Numbered from the stretch's first letter, positions 26,118 through 39,200 are shown. The stretch is DNA of 64,000 nt from Carposina sasakii (GCA_014607495.2 CP053160.1:4092001-4156000), one strand, 5' to 3'. The notes: a model not told the origin generated them from the sequence alone. A program made the numbers and translations.

Positions 26118-27011
26118 CCATTTGAGGCAAGGTACCCAAAGTGGGTTCTCGCACTTGCATTAGGCGATAGATTGCTCTCAAAGATGTATTTTGCGTATAG
26201 TGTCTAACCTTTTCTTACAACTTTAAAATGGACATTGAAGAGATATTTAGAGACAGAGTTCTTTTACCGTCTTCTTGTAATACTTGGTGGTCTGTTTGCG
26301 ACGACTGACAATGTTAAGAATAGGTAGTAACAAAACAATTTGTTTAAATTAGATCAATTAAAGTTTGAGGATAAGTAGAAATGACGTAAAATATTTAAAC
26401 TCAGAATACAGGTACTACATACTATTTAAGTAATATCTTTTACCGTATTAATTTTCTAGGTTGATTTGGAATATCGCTAAAGCAAGTTGTTATTATCAAA
26501 AAATAATTCTTTTTCTTTAAAATTGTTTAGCAGCCTTACGAAGCAGCCTTATCAAATATAGTTTTTATATTTTCAGTAACTACCTACCTATGTTATCTAG
26601 GTATATGATGGAATAATAAAATTGTGATAGTAGAAGTAATAGTGCAGCTGAGGGCACAGAAACAAACAAGTTTAAACAACTTGATAGTATGTATGATGGA
26701 CATGGTCACAAGCATTTACAAATCAGCATTTTTATGCATTTACCTACATTTAATACTTGGTATATTATAGCGTTGTATATGTATCATATGAGGGTGAAAT
26801 ATTTTGATGAGGCGAGCCAGAAAGGAGTAAACATCTATCAATCCATTCAAGAAACGTCTATGGATCAAATCTCTGTCACAAAATAGCTAAAAAAAATAGC
26901 AGGTAAGGATGTAAATATGTATTAGGTAAGCATGTACGGTAAGTGAAACAAAGTGTTTCGAAACTCAGACGCACATATTTAAAAACTGCTATATAACTGT
27001 AATTTTTGTTA
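26118..27011. other. Intergenic stretch between the GGT copies
   Basis: It is AT-rich without a supported exon. The ORF at 26689-26886 has no familiar motif. The missing first exon of the second GGT gene should lie between 25110 and 29091. I could not identify it with the required phase (two spare bases before the donor). Confidence 0.4.
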
Positions 27012-27389
27012 TACAGGGTGATTTTTGGTCGTCAACGTTCCCGAAAACTACGGAATCTCCTCATCATCACGATCATTTTTCTCCATGGAAGCATACCTGG
27101 GAAGTGTCTGGTTTCCAAAATATTAGGGTCCAAAGTTGAGTAAATAGACTGCGTTTTTCTGCATAAATGCACATAGACGCGCGTAGCAAGATTTTTTCAC
27201 GAGAAATAATTAATATCTGTCTATAAAAAAACTAACATAAACACTAGACACTATAAATTTCGCCAGATCAAGTAATTAAAAATTTGAAAAAAAAAAAATT
27301 CCCAGCATTTTTTTTGGCATAAACTTACTTTATTTGATGTATAGAGTACGTACCCTTCGTTAAAGATGGCCACAAAAAAACAACCTGTA
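27012..27389. mobile_element. MITE family B, complete copy
   Basis: The left end TACAGGGTGATTTTTGGTCG, then AACGTTCCCGAAAACTACGG, is paired with a right end AAAGATGGCCACAAAAAAACA-CCTGTA. Near-identical copies lie at 41487, 47026, 53574 and 63926. High similarity over about 380 bp suggests recent spread. Confidence 0.85.
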
Positions 27390-27865
27390 TTTGTATTTAA
27401 ATAAAATCCTATCAATCTATAGAATACAAACATAAGCTTGATTGTTTTTATCTACAGGTAACTTATTAATTTTAAGAAAACATGGTAGGCACTAAGTTAT
27501 ATTGTATAACCTACCTACCTAAATAAATTATTTCGTGACCCTAAATACTTAAATATGTGATACCGAATAAATAAATAAAAGAAGAAACCTTTAGGTGCCT
27601 ACTTTCATCATCATCAGTATTTTTCTCTGTAAGCGACATAAAATGAATTACATATTTTTTATAAAATGCATGTCTGTGTTTTATTTAATTCAAAGTATCT
27701 GTTCAAAGCAGATCTAATTGATTTTATCTATAACTTTGATAAGTATTGTACCTACTTCAAGAAGGCATAATTAACGCTATACCTAGTTGATGCTGTCTCT
27801 ATCTTGATCAAGTTTTAGAGAAAGACAGCATCAACTTTATCTATCCGTCAGATAGGCATCCCCCG

Positions 27866-28478
27866 TATTGGCTATCTTTTTTGACAGTTCAAGTCAATTC
27901 AGGGTTCGAAATTATCAAGATAATTTTTTTTTTTTTGATAATTATCTTGATAATTATTCGATAATTATCCTAGCTGATTTGCCATTCTGCTTCTTGAAAT
28001 TTTCTTTCTTTAAATGATAATATATTTATCCCAAAGAGGGTCTCAGTTTTTCGGCATTATTAAATAAACAGCAAAGAAACAGGAAAAAAGAAAATAATAT
28101 GGGAAATATACAATTTAATTCAGTTTTTGTTTTTATGGTGTTAAACATAAGTAAGAAAGTATGTAAAGAAAAGAAATTCGCAGTTCTCTCGTCATTCAAA
28201 CATTTTTTTAATGTCTAGCGCGTTTGGATACGTAAATAAACTCAGATTATTTTAGTGTTTGATTTTTATAATTTTCAAAGATAAGGTATAAGGTAAGATC
28301 AAGGTATATTTATCAATGATAATTATCACTTTGAACCGTGATAGTCATGATCACTTATTGAAACTTATTGAACTGGAAGTGACGTGGTGTTGTTGCCAAA
28401 ATTTTCTTCAGATAAGGCATTATGCCACTTCCAGTTGTGAGTGATGATTACTAGAACTGACAAAAAAGATAGCCAATA
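27866..28478. mobile_element. Inverted-repeat element with 25-bp termini
   Basis: TATTGGCTATCTTTTTTGAC at the left and GTCAAAAAAG-like GACAAAAAAGATAGCCAATA at the right are mirror images over 25 bases with one mismatch. The interior at about 27899-28340 is shared with 49720-50125 (landmark GATAATTATCCTAGCTGATT). No ORF is visible. Confidence 0.7.
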
Positions 28479-29091
28479 GGCCTGCTGGCCATTGGAAAAG
28501 TCGGCCCTGATGTAGTCAAGGCAGCTCCTACTAATCATGGCGACCCCGATTGCAAATCAATTTCATTGTCAAAGTTAAAGCAACCTCGCAAATTGTACGC
28601 TTTACCTACCTAATATTATGATCTGTTATAAAATAACAAAATGATTGTACATTACGAAGTATGGCAATATGGTGGATTTTGCGTGAGTATCTAAATATAC
28701 GTGGAACTAGGAATGGCAATCCTGCCTTAGGTTCTCTTCTGCTACCAGACTTGGTGTGTCGTATCATTGCATATCACTAACTCATGTTATGATTGTGATC
28801 ATAGGTAATGTATTGTAGCTAGTATTACGGCTTTCGAATAATGCCAATACATATAGATTTATCGCTTGTTTAATACGAGTAGTAGGTGAGTAACATGTAT
28901 CTTTCCACATGGCAAACAAGTTATCGATTTACTGTCAACCAAAGATCTTATTACTTTACCTACCTAGAGCTACAGCCACCTCATTCATTTAGGTAAAATA
29001 TGACTTATAATGAATTTTCCAAGGGACATAATCTCCGGTTAATATGCTGATTCCACAACTCTAAGGATAAAAATAACAATTTCCATTTCAG

Positions 29092-32000
29092 AGAGATTAT
29101 TAGAAAGCTTAAATCAAAAAATTCTCTTATAATTGGAGCAATCATTGTAGTGGGGCACATAGGGTTCCTCATTGGCTACATTGTGGGTCGTGTTGAGACT
29201 TATAACAAAACCTTCGACCCCCCAGACGTGGACTTTCCATTTCCTCCTTCATCTACTGATTTGCATGTTTACAAAAATGCGGCCGTCTGTACCGATGCAC
29301 CGCAATGCTCAAATATAGCCAAGTAAGGTATTTTTATAATATGTACAAACATTAGTACCTATGTTTAAATCGCCATAATAATGGTTTTCTTATGAAATTA
29401 AATGATTATTTACTTACTTTCCCCAAAAACAAGGTAGGTAAGTACTTACAATAAAAATTATGTTGTAGCGTTACATATCTAAATACACTTCACGATAACG
29501 TAAGATGTTTCCATCGACCAATCGAAGCAATCTGGTTCACGTAAAGGATTATTTTGAGGACCTGTTGTCAATGCCCTTTGCATTGCAGATTGAAACAATA
29601 AGGTGTGGGGTTGGTGAAAAGCGAAGCGCTTCCGGCCCCACCGAACCACTAGTAGTTGTTTTGGCCCATGTATATATTCCAATCATTGTGAGAAATTTCG
29701 ATATCGCGTTCTAGGATTTTGCATTCGATTGTCGTTCTCTCCTGGATCCAATAGATGGCTCCGCTACATCACTCCCCTTCCAAACCGGAGGTCGATATGT
29801 CTTCGGCAGCACCATAGATTATCTATGGGCAGCACCCAGCGTGTACTCTCACAAGTATGCATTCGGGTCGGTGAGTCGACTGGGAACGTGTTGCTGACGA
29901 TTCGTTCTAGTCTTTGAGGTGACTGGGAACGTGATTGCGGCTGATGTGTTCTGGTCTGCGCGTGGACTGGGAACATGTCATGGCGTGCTGCTGCTGCTGT
30001 CGTGGAAGGAGAGGATAGGTGATGCTGTTATGATGATACCTTTGCTGCGATGATGATGAAGTTCTTGAAGGCTGAAGGTTGCGTATGTCCAGTTCACAGG
30101 GGTCACCAGTGTGGGGGTGGTAAAAGGGAAGGGAAACTTCGATATCGCGTTCTAGGATTTTGCATTCGATTGTGATTCTCTCCTGCATCCGATAGATGGC
30201 TCCGCTACAAGGGTACCTACGCATTAACTCCCCACTTTCGGAGGCCGCCGTAAAAACAAATCCTTGGAAATATGCGATATGAACAAAACCACACTCCACC
30301 ACCCATCCCATCAGAGGCAAGAACATGATGATGATGAATCTATTAATTCCCTTATCCTTCCAGACATGTCCTACAACAAAAGGGTTCGGCGGTAGATGCA
30401 GCCATCGCAGCGGTATTCTGTAACTGTATCCTCAACCAAATGAGCACAAGCATAGGAGGAGGCCTCTTTATGACGGTCTACATCAAAGAACTAAAGAAAG
30501 GCTTTGTTGTCAACGCTCGGGAAAAAGCCCCTCTGAGTGCTGGAATCAACATGTTCGACGAACACCTAGAAAAGGCTCGAAAAGGTATGTTCATTTCTTG
30601 TTTATTGATACTATATTGATTTTAAAGATTCCTGAGGATACTGCGATCTCTATAGGTAGCATAGCGTGCACATACAGGGTAGAAGTGACAGCCAGGCAAA
30701 TATTGATATGGCGACTTCAGACCATGGTTCTGAGGCGAAAACCACAAAAAAAAATCGCAGGAAAATTCCAAAAATTTCCGACTTTTTTTTTCATTTTTCA
30801 GGAAAAAAATTATGTCTCATGTGGTCCAAAAACATAAAATTATCACATAATAACCAATAAGCCCATTTAACTTGTCACAGGATCGCCCGATACAATTGGC
30901 GCGTAAAGCAAACATTGCGGATAACCAAATTAAAAATGCATTTCCTGCGCGTAAAAATACTGTCGTATAACTTAAAACAATGGTACCTACTTGTTCAGTA
31001 TTTCAGTATTTGCCTGGCTATCACACACACCCTGTATAATATAGATTATACGTGTATAATATCTTCCTGTGCTAATGCTGAGAATATATCTATAAGAGAA
31101 TATATCAGCTACATCTCCTTCCGTGCTTGTCGTAGTCGTCGACTAAGGAACTCGGGCATTCTCCCTAGCGATAAACTAGCAACTTGTCACTGAACATTAA
31201 CATCTGTCCCCGCTATGTGTGCTGTGGCTGTAATCTTCCTTATGATCCTGCAATGCTGGCTACCCCATTTCGGGAATACAGCAGTGTCTATATGTAGGTA
31301 TATAAAAATTTCTAATGTTGCCCGTAATATTGTTCAGCTACGAGTATCAAAGACCAGTGATTGCTGTCTTCATGATTAAGTTGATTTTGATAGCATGATG
31401 TTTTAGGACCCCTTGCTGCAGCAGTGCCTGGTGTGGTTCGAGGACTATGGACAGCTCACCAGAAATGGGGCAAGCTCCCATGGGCCACCCTGCTAGAGCC
31501 AACTGTCAAAATTTGCAATGCAGGCTTTCTCATGACAAAACCCATTTACCTTTGTACCCAAGATGCTCCTCATATTCAAAATGATCTGCATTTATCGTGA
31601 GTCCACGTCTTGCCTAATGCCAACCTTTTCCACCACGTAGTAAATAATAATAATAATAATAACTACACACACTGAAAAAATAGCTAAATACACTGATCTT
31701 TCTATAGAGATAAAAAAACAATGGCAGATAAGCACAGTCCGAACCGTACCCATCATTTTATCTACTACAGGAGTGATCCCTAAAACATTACATACTAGTC
31801 TAAAAACACTTGACATTCATCCATCCACATACACACTCATGCAAAAGGCAGTCATACTTAACACCTGTCGAATTGTACGAAAATTTCTTTCTTCCACTTA
31901 ATTTATTAACTATTTATTGGGCTTCGGCCCGTGCCCAATAACCTCTTCGGAGAGAAAAAAGATCATAAAAAGAAATAATAATAATAATAATATTCACACA

Positions 32001-34966
32001 ATACACAACACATTAACCTAGTCCCACACTAAGATCCCTAAGGTCTTGTTAAACATCCATGACTCGGAAACAAACATCAATATTCATCATATCAATGTTT
32101 GCACCTACCGGGAATCGAACCCAGGACCTATGGCGTCGTAGGCGGGGTCACTACCTAGACTAGACCAATCGGCCGTCTTATAATAAACCATTATAAAAAA
32201 CTGGCCATATAAACTGGAAAAATGCGAGGCACCGTTTTTGACCACATGAACCAATTTTTAACTTTGCAGAAGAATGTACTTCAATAAAAGAACGAATAAG
32301 TTTCGCGAACTAGGCGAAGGGATAATACCACCAACTGGTTTGTGTAGCACCCTACACACAATAGCGACGAAGGGCGGCGATGATTTCTACAATGGCACCC
32401 TAGCAAGACTTATAGCAAACGACTTGGAAGATGCAGGAACAATCATTTCTGCTGAAGACTTAAGAGACTACAGGTAGGACACTGTTACTGTACAGTGAAT
32501 TTATGAGAGGTCTGGTAGACCCAAGGTTCTATAGTCTTTGTCAGCCTATTTCAGTCCACTGCTAGACGTAGGCCTCTCCAGAGCATGCCACGAAGGTTCC
32601 AAAATTCGCCAAGGTTCTATAGTAGGTACCAACATTTTATTTCAGGGCTCCAATAGTAGATCCTATAGAAGTAGACATTGGTAACGGTGACCGCCTTCTG
32701 ACATCACCGCCACCTAGCAGCGGAATCCTCGTCGCTGCTCTCCTAAATATCCTCAAAGGATATAGATTCACGGCAAACAGTGTCGACATGACACATGACA
32801 AGATTCTAACTTATCACAGGATGCTGGAAGCGTTCAAATTTGCATTTACGTATAGAAATAAGTTGGGCGATATGGACTTTTTGGATCTTGAAGAGGTGAG
32901 TAATTTTCAGAATTGAGGGTACCTACATACCTTTAGCATTATTGATGAAATAGGTACACCTACTCGTAACTCATCAAAGGACGTAAGTATATAACATAGA
33001 TATACAGACATATAATCACGCCTTTATTCCTTACGGGTTAGGCAGAGCACCAAGGGCCGATAGAACCACATGGTGCCACTTCTGACCAATTTTGAGGGTA
33101 TAGTATAGGGTATATAACTTAACGAATATAGTAAGTAACAACTAAATGAAAACAGGTGGATAGGTATACTTACCTTAAGAACGGTGATGAAAAATTAAGA
33201 ATGCCCCACTCATGATATTTATTATTACCTATTACCTTATTATCCTACAGTATTTAAGTAACTTTTCAATACCTTGGTTCCAGTTGATAGAAGAACTGAC
33301 TTCACCCGAATTCGGGGAGAGTATTCGGAACAAAATTAGTGATATGATGACGAATATCGACCCTCAATATTACGGCTTTAAAAAAATTACCAAGATTGAT
33401 GATGGAACTGCGCACATATCTATTTTAGCAGAAAATGGAGACGCCGTATCTGTTTCTAGTTCTCTCAACTCGTGGTACAGTTTTCTGGTATTTGGATCAA
33501 TCTAAAAACAACTGTTTATTCTAAGATGTGTGCAATCAAGCTGTAACTTAGAAAGTAACTAGAAAATAGATGAGAATACCATGGTCTTTTCAGTGCTAAC
33601 AGCGAGTCCGAATTGTTCCTGGCTATCTTGCATTCACTTCGATTTCCTACCATCTCACTGAGAGTGACTGCACCGGCTCATTCAGTTGAATTCATTCAAA
33701 GCTTGTTCCTCATATTGCAGTTTAACTGCTGGTTCAAGTCTGGATGTGTACGGATCACATTGGTCCCCACCTAGTATGGATTGTAGTTACATAGCTTGTG
33801 ACTAGAATGGAATTACGCGAATGTTTACAATATTGTTTTAGCTTTGGCGCAGGAATAACTACATTTAGAACTGGTATAGTCCTCAACAATGTGATGGACG
33901 ACTTTTCAACCCCAGGCTTTGCCAACCTCCTTGGTGCAAAGCCCTCGCCTATCCACTACATAGCGCCAGGCAAGCGACCACTATCTTCAATGAGTCCAGT
34001 GATTGTTGTTGACAAAAACTCCAATGTCAAAATGGTGGTGGGTGCTACTGGTGGCATAAAGATTGTTACTACCGTAGCTATGGTGAGTAGCCTTAAAGTT
34101 TGTTTTAAGGTTCTCCTTGACGATACCCTCGAACAAGACGTTAGTAGCCCTCGCCTGATTTCATCCTTCACTCTCCCACCTCACCTGATTGTAAGCAAGT
34201 TAAGGCTGAATATTCATATTGCTTCAGCACACAAGTTGAATAGAATAGCAACATAGTACGAGTAAATCATAACTCTAATTATCAAACAATGGTACATATG
34301 ACGACTGGAGGCAAAAACGAAAGCAACAAGTATCATTTGTATTTCTTGTTTGGCTGATAAGTCCTAAAGATTGCATTATAGTTGGCAGTATGACAATTTA
34401 CAGGTGATAATGCGAGCGCTATGGTTCAACATGACCATCAAGCAAGCGATAGATGCGCCCAGATTTCATCATCAGTTATTGCCTATGCAAGTTCAGTATG
34501 AATACGGAATGACCAAGGTAAGAACAATTTTATTTTATTCGGTAAGTACCTGCTGAAGTATCTAAGCGACTTCTATCAAAAGGTAGGTGTTTTGATTGGC
34601 AACCATTGCTCCGGATTGGTTGGTGCCCATTACTGCCCATTGTATTTACGGTTAGCTACTGCGTTAACAACATAAGACAAAGGTGACAATAATCCAAGGC
34701 TATTTAGGCTACTACCACGACCGACACTGACATGTTGAGGCGCATTTTGTTATATTTACAAGTAAGCCGATTATAAACATGTAGGTTATATCAAAGTTGT
34801 TTTTCCCCAGAACACGCTTAATGGCCTAAAATCAAAAGGGCATTCGCTGGTGCGTTCTGCAAAGATAATGTCTACCAGCTGTGGCATATGCAGAAACGGG
34901 TCGAATATCTTCGCAAATGTGGACTTCAGGACAACCGGCGGCGTTGCAGGCATCGGCCGTGTATAA
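29092..34966 (+). CDS. GGT: Gamma-glutamyltransferase, copy 2 (exon 1 not found)
   Basis: Nine exons join in frame: 29092-29322, 30364-30584, 31407-31596, 32270-32473, 32646-32895, 33284-33474, 33842-34082, 34404-34517 and 34811-34966, coding 598 residues plus a split first codon. Exon 2 is 231 nt against 216 in copy 1, the last coding exon is 6 nt longer, and the other seven are identical in length and phase. The protein has a membrane segment (LIIGAIIVVGHIGFLIGYIVG without its first residue is at most 20), the NAREKAP arginine, DDGTAHISI with the nucleophile Thr at 33407-33409, MDDFSTP, PLSSMSP and VGATGG. The Tyr before Phe-Gly in copy 1 is Cys here, and Thr is replaced by Ser in the SVSSSLN stretch. 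Val again replaces human E420. Exon 1, with the start codon and cytoplasmic tail, should lie upstream but I cannot place it. The catalytic core looks intact, so this is probably a working duplicate. Confidence 0.88.
29692..30212 (+). repeat. Direct repeat pair about 440 bp apart
   Basis: A unit of about 75 bp starting TTCGATATCGCGTTCTAGGA and ending ATAGATGGCTCCGCTACA occurs at about 29695-29768 and 30138-30210. This suggests a local duplication inside intron 2 of GGT copy 2. The intervening DNA is GC-richer than the rest of the intron and has no supported gene. Confidence 0.65.
30673..31036. mobile_element. MITE family C, fuller copy
   Basis: It starts TACAGGGTAGAAGTGACAGC and ends TATCACACACACCCTGTA, with GACTTCAGACCATGGTTCTG and ACAGGATCGCCCGATACAAT inside. 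It lies in intron 3 of GGT copy 2. Confidence 0.75.
31088..31292 (+). repeat. Interspersed repeat E
   Basis: It shows ACATCTCCTTCCGTGCTTGT, GACTAAGGAACTCGGGCATT and TAGCAACTTGTCACTGAACA, as in the other copies. It lies about 50 bp after the family C element. Confidence 0.65.
31994..32178 (-). mobile_element. tRNA-derived SINE D, partial
   Basis: On the minus strand it carries GCGACGCC-type tRNA-like sequence followed by GGTTCGATTCCCGGTAGGTG (B box) and the body with GATATGATGAATATTGATG. It matches the copies at 55785 (reverse) and 57139. It lies in intron 4 of GGT copy 2. Confidence 0.65.
33003..33108 (-). repeat. Short retroposon F
   Basis: This is the reverse-oriented copy of the unit at 7920: tail CATATAATCACGCCTTTATT-like, then GCCGATAGAACCACATGGTG. 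It lies in intron 6 of GGT copy 2. Confidence 0.7.
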
Positions 34967-36267
34967 TGTATAAAATTAATATATTTTTCTATAATGCATT
35001 TGTGTAAATTAGCTATGAAAACTTTATGTGCGTTTTTGCATTAATTGGCTATCAAACCTTAGCTAATTGTAAAAAAACGGAGTTTTTGATTCGAATTCGT
35101 TGGGGTCATTGTAAACTATTCAACCAATGACGTAGCCGATTTTATCACATTTATGACATCACGTCATCAAGCCGTAATGTGATTGGTTAGGTGTTGTGAA
35201 AATGATAATGGAAATTGAGTATGAACTAGTCATGGAGATATAGAAATTAGATTTTAAAGTTATGATGATTGGAAAATATTACAATTAATATCATAGTTAA
35301 AACAATTTATTGATTGGCATTGTAATTGCATTGCATTCTTAATCTATCCTATTACTAAACTATAAATAAAACTTACTTATATACAATCAGTTTTACTGAT
35401 AAATAAATAATAATAAAATAATAACAATAATTTACATTCAATATAAAGTAATTCAATAATAAATTCACATAAATGCACACAATAATTATAATCACCTATG
35501 TAAATTTCAATAAACTTTTCCTGGTATACTCTCTGAGATTCCAGAATAAAAAAATAAAATTAGAAACCGTCCGCTGTAAAAAGTCGGTTAGTCTATGGCA
35601 TGACCATTATATTTGTGTAACCCTCGACACAAAATTGCTGTAAGATAATGTTTTGAGAACAGATTTTGTAAGTAAATATACAAATTGGTATTTAATATCA
35701 CAATAATTGTCCCCAAAGGAATGTCTTTCTGTACGTTAATATTAGGTACTTACTGTATAGAATGAATGAATGGTGTAGTCGACTAAGGAACTCAGGGGCG
35801 TTCTCTCAGGCGATGAGCTAGCAACTTGTCACTGATATTTTACATCTGGTCGCGCTATGATAAACGTGGATAGAGCCTACTTCGCGAATCTGCCGTTCTG
35901 ACTTCCCTATTTTGGGAATACAGCCGTGTATACAGGGTGTTTGTAACAGCCAAGCAAATATTGGTATGCTGACTTCAGACCATGATTCTGAGGCAAAAAG
36001 CACTGAAATTCTCGCAGGAAGACAAGTACACAGCAATGTATCACGAAATAACCAAAAAGCATTTAACTAGTCACGGGATCGCCCGATACAATGGGCGCGG
36101 AGAGCAAACATAGCGGATAATTAAATTAAATTAAAAATGCATTTCCTGCGAGTATCAACAGCGTCGATAACTTAAAACAATGGTAATTGTTCAGTATTAC
36201 AGTATTTGCCTGGCTGTCACACACATCCTGTATATGTGTAAGAAACAATGTGAATGAATGAATGATA
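34967..36267. other. Convergent intergenic region between GGT copy 2 and SCFD2
   Basis: The two genes point at each other, so both 3' UTRs should lie here. A plus-strand AATAAA at 35365-35370 could serve GGT copy 2. A repeat E fragment (35770-35930) and a family C element follow. I see no exon. Confidence 0.5.
35931..36232. mobile_element. MITE family C, complete copy
   Basis: It runs from TACAGGGTGTTTGTAACAGC to GGCTGTCACACACATCCTGTA, with the shared interior (GACTTCAGACCATGATTCTG, GGGATCGCCCGATACAATGG). It ends 35 bp before the SCFD2 stop codon region and so may lie in its 3' UTR. Confidence 0.75.
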
Positions 36268-39200
36268 CTACAACACGAGCGCCTCTCTCATAGCTTCCAC
36301 AGGCGTTAAGAACCTCGTGGCTCCGATAATAACGGTGTTATCCGCCCCACTGGTGATGACACACCGGTGTAACTGTTTGCACTCGTCCGCTGTGGTGCCT
36401 CCGATGATAAACATCACCACTGTTTGGTTGTCGAGAGGGTGCTTGGTTGATCTGCCCTTTTTGCTGGTCAGAATGCTGGATGGAAAAAAATATTGTTGTA
36501 GCATCATTTCTTTACATGCAAGATTTGTTGTAGGCAAGAATATATACAAACAGGCTTATCGTTTTAAAAGTTTTCTGCTAGCTAACCATTAGGAACTTCC
36601 TTCCTTAGGAAGCATTGTTTATATTGGTATGGCTAATATGACACCAATATTTCTGATACAGCAACGTGACTGCGCAACGTGTTACTGTACCGGGCGATAA
36701 ATATAGCATGTCGATGAAAAAGATAGTCGATCATCACACTATTGCGCCAAATAAAACCTACAATCGTTATGATGAAAATTAGTCGCGTCAATTCGCAATT
36801 GTAGGTACTTATTTTATTATATCCATATCATTATTAGTTTACTCAAACTCTACTCCACATAAACCATAAAAAAAACATAATATAAAAGGCTCTTCGCGGC
36901 GGCGTGTGGTAGAATTAATTTGTTGAAGCGCTCACCTCTAGTCAGAACCTTGCGGCTGCTGAGTGTCGTCCACGAAACGGTGGATTTGTTCTCATGTGCA
37001 ATGAGTGAATTCACTAGAGTAACAATATTTACAATATGTTACAGGCCAAAGCTGTTGGTATTGTAAATATAATTATTATTTAATTTTTATTCTAAATTTT
37101 TTTTATGTATAATTTTAATTATAATTTTAATACTATTTAATATGTAACGATTTGGATCATTCTGTTATGTTATATATTATATGAAACAAAATAAATAAAT
37201 ATTAAAATATAAAAAATCCAAAAACCCGACTGCCACTAGAAAAACCAGAGTGGTCAAATGACCTCAATGAAATTTTTGATCAATCATAATATTAAAACCG
37301 TTGTATTTTAGTTATTGTCGTTTCATGACTGTTATTATTTCGTAATTGTTTACATTATTATAATATGTGTATACAGATTATATAATACCGATTTATATAA
37401 AATTATTACCTACCTAGAAAGACCAGAGTGGTCATTTGACCTCTGTGGTAAATATTAACATTTCGTTGAATATACTTTGTCGTGGGTAGTTGAAATAAAC
37501 GTTTTCGTTCATTCCTTGTTTTGTTATCGAAGCAAAGACGTATCACGGCTCGTATTAATTTTATAATGTCCGGAAATCGTTCCCTTCGCGTTTCTGAAAT
37601 ATTAGAAGTGCTGCAAAATATACCGGAGGACCAATCAGATTGTGAACCGACTGAAGGAGAGAGGAGCATTCTGCATTTAGACTCAGAAAGTAAAGAAAGT
37701 GATTGCAATATTACACAAAATAGTGATTCTTCTAGTGATGATGATAACACTGATAGCGATTCTGATGGTAGGTACACTATCTATTTTTTATTGATGTAAA
37801 TAAAATAAAAAATTTGATTGGAGAGAAACCTTTTATGATATTAGTATTTATTTCACTATTTCAGATTCAGCACCTGTCTCGACTTTACGTTGCACAAACC
37901 TAAGAAGAGGTAAAGGTCAAAGTCGTGGTCAGGCTCGAAGGCGTCGTGGCCGAGGTTCAAGAGTAAATACTGAAATTATTCACCACAACACTGATGTCGC
38001 GGTATCTTCTAGCGGCGTAAGTTGGACCTCTGGAAACTTATCAGTTTTAAATGTAAACGATAAAGCGCGAGATAAGTTAAACAAATGTTTCTAGAGTCAA
38101 AAAATATTTTTTTCTTTTTTTCAATTGTCGTTCATTCTTTTTTTTTTGTTTCCTTTTTGGCAAATTATCTGCTCTAACATGACCAGCGAAACACGATATG
38201 ATAAACCTATTTATCGACTAACTGTCAAAATACGATAGATATTAGCCGCCATGTTGAATGTTATCGATACTAATTACTAATCATTTAATTTTACCTTTGG
38301 CCTACCCATGTAAACTAAAAACGAGTAAACTAAAACACTAAATTAAAATTAGTAAGTTTGGAGCATATTACTGAAAACTTATCGAACCAAAGAATATAAT
38401 AGTTATTCTCTATTTCTCTAACCTATCTACGCCTATCGCGCAGTACAATGTTCATCGATAACAATATCTTGAATTGATGTCAAAATTCGATATTTTTAAC
38501 ATGAAAATACAGTCATGCTCGGCGCTATCGATAGTAACCGATAGACATCCTCGCATTTTTATCTATCATATCGTATAGTGCGTTGTAACGTTACCGGCAT
38601 GGTTATGCTCGCTGTATCGATAAAATTCAACGTGGCTGCTATATTTATCGTATTTTGACAGCTAGGTATCGATAAATAGACATCATATCGTGTATCGCTA
38701 GCCGTGCTAGCCGGGCTGGTCGTCGTCGACGGCAGAATATTCTAACAGAGGAAGCTGGCCCGACTTCTTTTGCAAAAAGATGTTACAGAGGAAGTATTTT
38801 ATTTGCATGGAAACTTATTACTGATGACTCCATGTTGCGGTATATTCAGAAATGTACTGAAACCGAAGCCCGCCGTCAACTTGGAGATAATACTTGGTCA
38901 CTCCCAGTGAATGATTTAGATACTTTTATTGCAATTATCTACGCTCGAGGAGCCTGTGGAGCTAAAAATATTGCTGTGTGCTACCTATGGGACAAATTGG
39001 GCTAATTGGGGTATTCAGTTTTGTTCACAAAACTTGCCTCGGAATAGTTTCAAAGAAATAATGAGATTTCTGCGTTTTGATGTGCGAACCGAAAGGGCTG
39101 AACGTTTGCAAACAGATAAATTTGCAATGATTTCGGAAGTATGGAATAAGTTCATCCATAACAGTATTTCATGTTACAAACCTGGTGAAAACCTTACTGC

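Noticed and set aside
28641..28682. Possible first exon of GGT copy 2 (ATG followed by a GTGAGT donor)
   Set aside because: It ends in phase 0, while exon 2 needs two spare bases, and the peptide does not resemble the copy 1 tail. The alternative ATG at 28661 also gives the wrong phase.
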